The position numbers were made by a program, and so were the translations under genes. Shown here in pieces: positions 1 to 4,380 of a stretch of 8,357 bases of DNA (positions within the stretch are counted from its first letter, which is position 1; each line of letters opens with the position of its first letter). This DNA comes from CAMLHU01 sp039917855 (lineage in GTDB: Bacteria; Gemmatimonadota; Gemmatimonadetes; Gemmatimonadales; GWC2-71-9): positions 1-8,357 of the forward strand of contig JBDSIR010000118.1 of assembly GCA_039917855.1 (NCBI GenBank), given 5' to 3'. Under the pieces are notes generated by a model. That model had not been told where the DNA came from, searched no databases, and worked only from the letters and a program-made list of their open reading frames with translations.

Positions 1-1361
1 GTGCCGGTCGGCGCCACGGTGGTGACGTTGCAGTTGCGGAGCTTCTTCATCGGGCGGACGCGCTCGCCCTGGGGGCCGCGCGCGGCGGTCTTGTCGGGAC
101 CCCAGATGCTCTTCTCCCACTCGGGGAACGGCCCGCGGATCCCGGCCAGCCGTTCCGACTCGATCTTGGCCTCGTCGTCCAGGAACTGCTGGACCCGCCG
201 ACCCATCGCCACAGCCTCTTCGGAGTCGTAGGGGATGCCGAGGCGGATGAGGAGGTCGGCGAAACCCATCACGCCGAGGCCGATGCGCCGGATCCGCTGG
301 GCGAGATCGGTAATCTCGGGGAGCGGGTAGTTGTTGGCGTCGATGACGTTCTCGAGGAAATGGGTCGAGAGGTGGATCACCTGGCGCATCCCGTCCCAGT
401 CGACCGCGCCATCCTTGACGAAGGCGCCGACGTTGACCGAGCCGAGGTTGCAGACGTCGTACGGGAGGAGGGGCTGCTCACCGCACGGGTTGGTGGCCTC
501 GTAGGCGCCGAGGTGCGGCACCGGGTTGTAGTAGTTGGCCTTGTCGATGAAGAAGACCCCCGGCTCGCCGGTCTTCCAGGCGCCGTGGATGATCTGGCTC
601 CAGACCTCGCGCGCTTTGAGCGTGCCAGTAGCGGCGCCGGTCTTGGGGTGGATCAGGTCGTATTCACCGTCCGACGCGACCGCATCCATGAAAGCGTCGG
701 TGACCCCGACCGAGATGTTGAAGTTGGTGATCTTGGTCGTGTCATCCTTGCAGTGAATGAACCCCAGGATGTCGGGGTGATCGACCCGGAGGATCCCCAT
801 GTTGGCGCCGCGGCGGGTGCCCCCCTGCTTGACCACCTCGGTCGAGGCGTCGTACAGGGTCATGAAGGAGACGGGGCCGCTGGCCACACCCATCGTGGAG
901 CGGACCACGTCGTTGGAGGGGCGGAGCCGGGAGAAGGAGAACCCGGTGCCGCCGCCCGACTGGTGCACCAGCGCCATCGCGCGGAGGGTGTCGTAGATGC
1001 CGCTCTTGCCGTTGGAGAGGGCGTCCTCGACCGGCAACACGAAGCAGGCCGAGAGCTGCCCCAGGGGGCGGCCGGCGTTCATGAGGGTGGGGGAGTTCGG
1101 CACGAAGTACCGCCGCGCCATCATGTCGTAGAAGGCCTCGCCCAGCGCCTCGATCGCCCCGTCGCTCGCGCCGAACTGCTTGTCGGGATCGGCCACGGTC
1201 CGCGCCACGCGCCAGAACAGGTCGGCCGACCCTTCGACCGGCTTCCCGGTCTCGTCCTTGATCAGGTATCGCTTCTTGAGGACGGTGGTGGCGTTGGGCG
1301 AGAGCTGCGGCTCGATCCGCGCGGAGGCGGATGCGGCGGGCTTCGGGGCGGACTTGGCCAT
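1..1361 (-). CDS. nrdJ: Adenosylcobalamin-dependent (class II) ribonucleotide reductase, N-terminal part
   Basis: This enzyme reduces ribonucleotides to deoxyribonucleotides in the cytoplasm, using adenosylcobalamin to make a thiyl radical, so it needs neither oxygen nor a small radical subunit. 453 full codons are visible from the ATG at 1361-1359; the gene runs off the left edge. Seen: SACFVLP with Cys106, NPCGEQPL with Asn291, Cys293 and Glu295, and DVCNLGS with Cys304. Spacings (Cys106 to Cys293 is 187; Cys293 to Cys304 is 11) match the redox Cys, radical Cys and second redox Cys of the Thermotoga maritima enzyme as I remember it (134, 322, 333). Visible sequence ends in VTTVAPTGT, the start of the phosphate-binding segment. 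The first 25 or so residues are Ala/Lys/Ser-rich and no ATP cone is present, as is usual for NrdJ. The start is backed by a GAGGGA site 9 bases upstream. It is separated from the upstream genes by 504 bases and so probably has its own promoter. Family assignment is firm; the C-terminal half is unseen. Confidence 0.96.
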   Translation of the reverse strand, partial: MAKSAPKPAASASARIEPQLSPNATTVLKKRYLIKDETGKPVEGSADLFWRVARTVADPDKQFGASDGAIEALGEAFYDMMARRYFVPNSPTLMNAGRPLGQLSACFVLPVEDALSNGKSGIYDTLRAMALVHQSGGGTGFSFSRLRPSNDVVRSTMGVASGPVSFMTLYDASTEVVKQGGTRRGANMGILRVDHPDILGFIHCKDDTTKITNFNISVGVTDAFMDAVASDGEYDLIHPKTGAATGTLKAREVWSQIIHGAWKTGEPGVFFIDKANYYNPVPHLGAYEATNPCGEQPLLPYDVCNLGSVNVGAFVKDGAVDWDGMRQVIHLSTHFLENVIDANNYPLPEITDLAQRIRRIGLGVMGFADLLIRLGIPYDSEEAVAMGRRVQQFLDDEAKIESERLAGIRGPFPEWEKSIWGPDKTAARGPQGERVRPMKKLRNCNVTTVAPTG

Positions 1362-1370
1362 CGTAAGCGA

Positions 1371-1376
1371 TCCCTC
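1371..1376 (-). promoter_or_regulatory. Ribosome binding site of nrdJ
   Basis: The minus strand reads GAGGGA here, followed by 9 bases and then the ATG at 1361-1359. This is a good Shine-Dalgarno match at normal spacing and supports the chosen nrdJ start. Confidence 0.6.
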
Positions 1377-1401
1377 GGGCGGCACGGGTCGATGAAAACG
1401 A

Positions 1402-1421
1402 CCGGACTCAGGGGGGTCCGG
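1402..1421 (-). promoter_or_regulatory. Perfect 6-bp stem-loop in the nrdJ leader
   Basis: CCGGAC (1402-1407) and GTCCGG (1416-1421) are exact inverted copies around an 8-base loop; on the nrdJ mRNA the loop would read CCCCCTGA. It lies about 40 bases before the nrdJ start, so it could be a leader hairpin or an operator dyad. No U-run follows it on the minus strand, so it is not a typical terminator. A chance 6-bp palindrome is possible in sequence this GC-rich. Confidence 0.3.
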
Positions 1422-1455
1422 AAACCTGGGTGCTTCTTTACGTCAATTGTGGCGA

Positions 1456-1470
1456 TTCTGGGTGTCAGAA
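1456..1470. promoter_or_regulatory. 15-bp dyad upstream of nrdJ, possible operator
   Basis: TTCTG (1456-1460) and CAGAA (1466-1470) form a perfect 5+5 bp dyad with a 5-base centre, about 95 bases upstream of the nrdJ start. It lies in the less GC-rich half of the intergenic region where the nrdJ promoter is expected. I cannot match it to a known operator such as NrdR or LexA with confidence, and no convincing -35/-10 pair stands out nearby. Confidence 0.2.
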
Positions 1471-1575
1471 CCCTGCGACAAGCGACTGCAGAAGTGGATT
1501 AGAAAACTAGGGAAGTTGGGGGGCCGACACAACGCTTGGGATAGCCCAGCAATGGCGCGGCGCTGGGGTCTTAAC

Positions 1576-1589
1576 ATCACAAAGGTGAT
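1576..1589. promoter_or_regulatory. ATCAC-N4-GTGAT dyad in an AT-richer island
   Basis: ATCAC (1576-1580) and GTGAT (1585-1589) flank AAAG, inside the only clearly AT-richer patch of the region (about 1571-1597). It lies between the GC hairpin array and nrdJ. It could be a protein-binding site for an nrdJ regulator or part of the promoter region, but no function can be assigned from sequence. Confidence 0.2.
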
Positions 1590-1643
1590 AGTAGTTGCAC
1601 CACACGCTCATCCCGCGAAGCGGCTTTTGACTCCTGCGGCCAG

Positions 1644-1725
1644 CCGAGGGCGGGGCGACCACGCCCCGCCGAGCCCGCACGGGAGGGTTCCACGTCACGG
1701 CGGCGCGGGGGCGCGCCGCCCTCGG
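1644..1725. repeat. Inverted pair of homologous GC hairpins (palindromic repeat)
   Basis: Two perfect hairpins are present. The first has stem GGCGGGGCG (1649-1657), loop ACCA and CGCCCCGCC (1662-1670). The second has stem GGCGGCGCG (1699-1707), loop GGGG and CGCGCCGCC (1712-1720). Read on opposite strands, 31 bases covering each one (plus from 1644, minus from 1725) agree at 25 positions, and both begin CCGAGGGCGG. So these are two copies of one palindromic element in inverted orientation, the arrangement seen in REP/BIME-type intergenic repeats. A smaller CCCG-CA-CGGG palindrome sits between them at 1674-1683. Placed downstream of the carbonic anhydrase gene, they may also help stop or stabilise its mRNA. 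Confidence 0.6.
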
Positions 1726-1751
1726 CAAGGCTCCTTGAGTGAGAAGCAAGA

Positions 1752-1777
1752 AGCCCCTCCCCCGACAGGGGGAGGGG
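1752..1777. repeat. GC hairpin of a second palindromic family, copy 1
   Basis: CCCCTCCCCC (1754-1763) and GGGGGAGGGG (1768-1777) are perfect complements around a GACA loop, with a flanking AG..TT pair. On the minus strand the hairpin is followed by CTTCTTGCTTCTC, a pyrimidine-rich but not pure U tail, so it could be a weak terminator for the four-gene operon. It shares the layout AGCCCC...GGGGTTGG with the hairpin at 1811-1839, so the two appear to be direct copies of one element. Confidence 0.55.
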
Positions 1778-1800
1778 TTGGGGAGGGGTTGGGGAGGGGG
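1768..1800 (+). other. Six-run G-tract, potential G-quadruplex
   Basis: Six G-runs of 4-5 bases are separated by one- or two-base spacers (A, TT, A, TT, A), including two exact copies of TTGGGGAGGGG (1778-1788 and 1789-1799). This satisfies the usual G-quadruplex pattern on the plus strand, which is the template strand for the leftward genes, so a folded structure would face an RNA polymerase leaving the operon. The first two runs are also the right arm of the hairpin at 1754-1777, so the two structures are mutually exclusive. Confidence 0.5.
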
Positions 1801-1810
1801 CTCGACGAAT

Positions 1811-1839
1811 AGCCCCCCTCCGATTTGCGGAGGGGGGTT
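1811..1839. repeat. GC hairpin of the second palindromic family, copy 2
   Basis: CCCCCCTCCG (1813-1822) and CGGAGGGGGG (1828-1837) form a perfect 10-bp stem with loop ATTTG, extended by a wobble and an A-T pair. It begins 27 bases after the carbonic anhydrase stop codon in the direction of transcription, so it is the first structure that operon mRNA would form after its last gene. No U-run follows, so simple intrinsic termination is not clear. The run GGTTGGAGGGAGGAGG to its right resembles the G-rich tail of copy 1. Confidence 0.55.
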
Positions 1840-1865
1840 GGAGGGAGGAGGAACGGAGGGCGGCT

Positions 1866-2378
1866 CTATCCACCCACTCTCGGGTAATTCCGAGCTCTAT
1901 GCAGTTCGGCCTGCGCCACATAGTGCCGCCAGGTCTCGGTGATCCGTGCCCGGAGCACCTCGTCCACCGGGCGGATCACCCGCCCCGGCACCCCCATCAC
2001 CAGACTCCCGGGCGGGACGATCATCCCTTCCGGCACCACGGCACCAGCGGCCACCACGCTCCCGGTCCCGATCACCGCCCGGTTCAGCACCACCGCACCC
2101 ATTCCGATCAGGCACTCGTCCTCCACGGTGCAGCCGTGCAGGATGGCGCGGTGCCCTACTCCCACCCGCGCGCCGATGGTGCACGGGACCCCTTCGTCCA
2201 CATGCACCATCGTGAGATCCTGGATATTGGTCTGTGCCCCGATGACGATCCTGGCGGTATCCCCCCGCACCACGCACCCATACCAGATGCTCGACTCGGC
2301 GCCCAGCGTCACGTCGCCGAGGACCGTGGCATTGGGGGCGATCCAGTATGTAGGGCCGCCCGCCTCGGGCGGCCTCAA
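1866..2378 (-). CDS. Gamma carbonic anhydrase-like hexapeptide-repeat protein
   Basis: This is a left-handed beta-helix protein of the gamma carbonic anhydrase/acyltransferase-like family; trimers bind zinc or a similar metal at subunit interfaces and some hydrate CO2. With the start used here it has 170 residues, normal for the family. Seen: IAPNATVLGDVTLG opening the helix; Arg38 and Asp40 in VVRGDT; Gln53 and Asp54 in NIQD; three metal-ligand histidines, His59 (MVHV), His76 and His81 (VGHRAILH). The acidic loop of archaeal Cam is absent, so it belongs to the shorter CamH-like group. True activity is unproven. The start is uncertain: no ATG precedes the conserved part. A TTG (2378-2376) overlaps the kinase stop as TTGA, suggesting translational coupling, but its first codons lie in a perfect hairpin. 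A GTG at 2450 would add 24 residues that look unlike the family. It is the last gene of the operon. Confidence 0.88.
   Translation of the reverse strand: MRPPEAGGPTYWIAPNATVLGDVTLGAESSIWYGCVVRGDTARIVIGAQTNIQDLTMVHVDEGVPCTIGARVGVGHRAILHGCTVEDECLIGMGAVVLNRAVIGTGSVVAAGAVVPEGMIVPPGSLVMGVPGRVIRPVDEVLRARITETWRHYVAQAELHRARNYPRVGG
2354..2374 (-). repeat. Perfect 9-bp hairpin at the kinase/carbonic anhydrase junction
   Basis: GGCCGCCCG (2354-2362) and CGGGCGGCC (2366-2374) are exact complements around a 3-base loop. The right arm ends at the base next to the kinase stop codon (2375-2377). On the mRNA it covers the first codons of the carbonic anhydrase reading frame (encoding about residues 2-9). There is no U-run after it. 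It may be a REP-like insertion at the gene end, an mRNA 3' stabiliser, or a translational brake on the downstream gene. Confidence 0.5.
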
Positions 2379-4348
2379 GGTGCTGTCGGGACCAGCTGCT
2401 GCTGCACCCAGGAATCGACCGAGGTGCCGTTCTTCGACGCCGGGGTCCACTGCATCGCGCGGGCATACCGCTTGGCCGCCTCCTCGAAGGCGGGGTCGTT
2501 CGACGGCCGCACCGAGCGGACCTCGATCGTGGTCCCCTGCGCCGAGACGTGCACGTTGAGGATCGTGGGCCGAGCCCCCTGGAGATTCGGGTCGGTCACC
2601 GGCACTGCCGGCGGGGTGGCATCACTCGGCCGCGGACGCCGGTCCCAGCAGGCGTTGTTGATGTTGTACGTCGCGCCCGGCTCGGTGCAATTGGTGCTGG
2701 CGGTGCGTCCGGGCCCCGGGACGACCGGCGGGGTCTCACGGCCCGCCGGCCCGGCGGCGCCGGTCTGACCGAAACGCCGCAGTTCGGGGGCCAGCGTGAA
2801 TTGCTGGTCCTTCGTGATCCGCACCCGAGACCGGAGGTTGTCGTACCCGGCGGAAGTGATCAGCACCTCGTGGTCGCCGACCGGGATGCGCACAGGGTTG
2901 GTCCGCATCTGGCGTCCGTCAAGCATCACCACCGAACCGCGCGGGAGCTGACCGATCCGGAGGGAGCCGCTGTCCCCCGGCGCCGCGGCGACGCCGGGGG
3001 TCGGGGTGGGCGCCGGGGCGGACGTGTCAGGCCGGTTGGGGGTCGCACTCGGCGTGTTGATCAGCGCCGCGTAGCCGGTGTCGACTCCCACCGCCGGATT
3101 GGCGCGGGCAGTGCTGTCGATCGCGACCGGCCCCGGAAGCACGACCCCAGCCGCCTGGGGGCGCAGCACGAACCAGTAGTACGCGCCCCCTCCACCGCCG
3201 GCGAGGAGGAGCAGCAACCCGATCACCATCCCCGCCGACGACTTCTTCGCGGCCTGCGGCCGAGTCGCGAGAGGTCGCCGTTCGGTCGGTCCGACCTTCC
3301 CACCCTTCACCGGCGGGAGAGGATCGGCGAACTTGGGGAGCGGTGTGGTCGTGGCGGCGTTGCGGCTGATGGTCGCTCCGCGCCCCACTCCGGTGGCGGG
3401 GCCGGCGATCGCCCCCCCTTCGAGCGCGGTCACCAGCTCGTCACTCGACTGGAAACGCTCGTTGGGGTCCTTCGCGATCATCCGCTTGACGACCTCGAAG
3501 AGCTGGCGCTCATCGGCCGACTGGAGCGACGGCTCGGGGATCGGCTCCATGATGTGCTTGTAACCGATCGAGAAGCTGTCGTCGCCATCGTAGGGCACCT
3601 GCCCCACCAGCGCCTGGTACGCCACGATGCCGAGCGAATAGATGTCGCTGCGGCCGTCGATGGGCTGGGCCCGGGCCTGCTCGGGGCTCATATAGTGCGG
3701 CGTCCCGATCGACATCCCGGTGCCGGTGAGCTTCTGCCCGCTGGCCGCCTTGGCGATGCCGAAGTCGGTCACGATGCACTGCCCGAACTCGTCGAACATG
3801 ATGTTGTCGGGCTTGATGTCGCGGTGCACGATCCCGTGCTTGGCCGCGTGCCCGAGCGCGCCCCCCGCCTCGAGCAGGAGGCGACGGATCTCCGGAGGGC
3901 TCATCCGGCCGCGGTCGCGGAGCACGGTGGAGAGCGACTTCCCCCGCAGGAACTTCATCACGAAGAAGATGACCCGCCCCGACTTGCCGACCCGGTAGAT
4001 GGGGATGATGCTCGGGTGCTCGAGCTGGGCGGCGGTGCGCGCTTCCCGCTGGAAGCGCTCGACGAACTCGGCGTCGAAGGCCAGCGAGAAGGGGAGCACC
4101 TTCACGGCCACCTCGCGCTCCAGCTGCTTGTCCTTGGCCCGGTACACGATGGCCATCCCGCCCCGGCCGAGCTCCTCCGAGATGTCATACTCGGAGGCGA
4201 GCGCGTCCTTGACCATGTCCATTTCGGTCATCTCGCCGCCGGCGATGGCCTTGACCGGCGTGGTGGCCGCTCCCCCGACCTCGAGGCCGCAGGAAGGACA
4301 ATATTTCGATTGTTCGGGGAACTGGGTGCCGCAGCGGGAACAGTACAT
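2375..4348 (-). CDS. Membrane Ser/Thr protein kinase: zinc ribbon, kinase, TM, PEGA, TonB-C-like tail
   Basis: This is a 657-residue PknB-type kinase that should phosphorylate cytoplasmic proteins in response to an envelope signal. Domains in order: zinc ribbon with CxxC pairs Cys3/Cys6 and Cys17/Cys20; kinase about 53-310, with glycine loop GRGGMAIVY (61-69), Lys83, Glu102, HRDIKPDN (175-182), DFG (195-197) and SPE (221-223), all intact, so it is predicted active; Pro/Thr-rich linker; one membrane segment about 371-395; disordered Pro/Thr/Ala stretch; PEGA repeat about 451-505; a short segment with Cys554 and Cys567; and about 593-652 resembling a TonB C-terminal domain (ILNVHVSAQG ... AMQWTPASKNG). 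The last two regions should lie outside the cytoplasmic membrane. The ATG is fixed by the zinc ribbon beginning at residue 2; the best Shine-Dalgarno (TAGGAG, 4365-4370) is 16 bases away, longer than usual. It lies 32 bases after the GWxTD gene. Kinase assignment is firm; the TonB-C call is by eye. Confidence 0.95.
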   Translation of the reverse strand: MYCSRCGTQFPEQSKYCPSCGLEVGGAATTPVKAIAGGEMTEMDMVKDALASEYDISEELGRGGMAIVYRAKDKQLEREVAVKVLPFSLAFDAEFVERFQREARTAAQLEHPSIIPIYRVGKSGRVIFFVMKFLRGKSLSTVLRDRGRMSPPEIRRLLLEAGGALGHAAKHGIVHRDIKPDNIMFDEFGQCIVTDFGIAKAASGQKLTGTGMSIGTPHYMSPEQARAQPIDGRSDIYSLGIVAYQALVGQVPYDGDDSFSIGYKHIMEPIPEPSLQSADERQLFEVVKRMIAKDPNERFQSSDELVTALEGGAIAGPATGVGRGATISRNAATTTPLPKFADPLPPVKGGKVGPTERRPLATRPQAAKKSSAGMVIGLLLLLAGGGGGAYYWFVLRPQAAGVVLPGPVAIDSTARANPAVGVDTGYAALINTPSATPNRPDTSAPAPTPTPGVAAAPGDSGSLRIGQLPRGSVVMLDGRQMRTNPVRIPVGDHEVLITSAGYDNLRSRVRITKDQQFTLAPELRRFGQTGAAGPAGRETPPVVPGPGRTASTNCTEPGATYNINNACWDRRPRPSDATPPAVPVTDPNLQGARPTILNVHVSAQGTTIEVRSVRPSNDPAFEEAAKRYARAMQWTPASKNGTSVDSWVQQQLVPTAP

Positions 4349-4380
4349 TACTGAAGGCTACGGGCTCCTACGGGGGGGCG

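Larger units (their letters stand above)
1362..1865. other. 504-base intergenic region: repeat array and nrdJ control region
   Basis: No gene is supported here. The part nearer the carbonic anhydrase gene (about 1640-1865) is a block of GC palindromes and G-tracts. The part nearer nrdJ (1362-1600) is less GC-rich, contains small dyads and the nrdJ ribosome binding site, and should hold the nrdJ promoter, although I cannot point to a convincing -35/-10 pair. Short open frames across it are made mostly of the hairpin sequence and have no recognisable domain. Confidence 0.6.

Noticed and set aside
1416..1431. Plus-strand GTCCGGAAACCTGG resembles the B12 box of cobalamin riboswitches next to a B12-dependent enzyme gene.
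   Set aside because: It lies on the strand opposite to nrdJ, the sequence 5' of it is antisense to nrdJ and lacks the other conserved core segments, and no gene follows it on the plus strand.
360..1502. Long plus-strand open frame (380 codons) opposite nrdJ.
   Set aside because: It is a shadow of the nrdJ gene: low-complexity Gly/Val/Arg/His composition, no domain, and the minus strand encodes clear NrdJ motifs.
1507..1749. Minus-strand 80-codon frame in the intergenic region, and overlapping small frames up to 1942.
   Set aside because: The codons come mainly from the GC hairpins and G/C tracts, composition is Pro/Arg/Ala-rich, and there is no ribosome binding site or domain.
1644..1839. 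CRISPR array, because of regularly spaced palindromes.
   Set aside because: The four units are of two different families, two are inverted relative to each other, and the spacers are short and partly palindromic; no cas gene is present.
2549..4354. Plus-strand open frame of 601 codons opposite the kinase gene.
   Set aside because: It mirrors the kinase almost exactly and has Arg/His/Gly/Asp-rich composition with no recognisable motif; long antisense frames are expected at this GC content.
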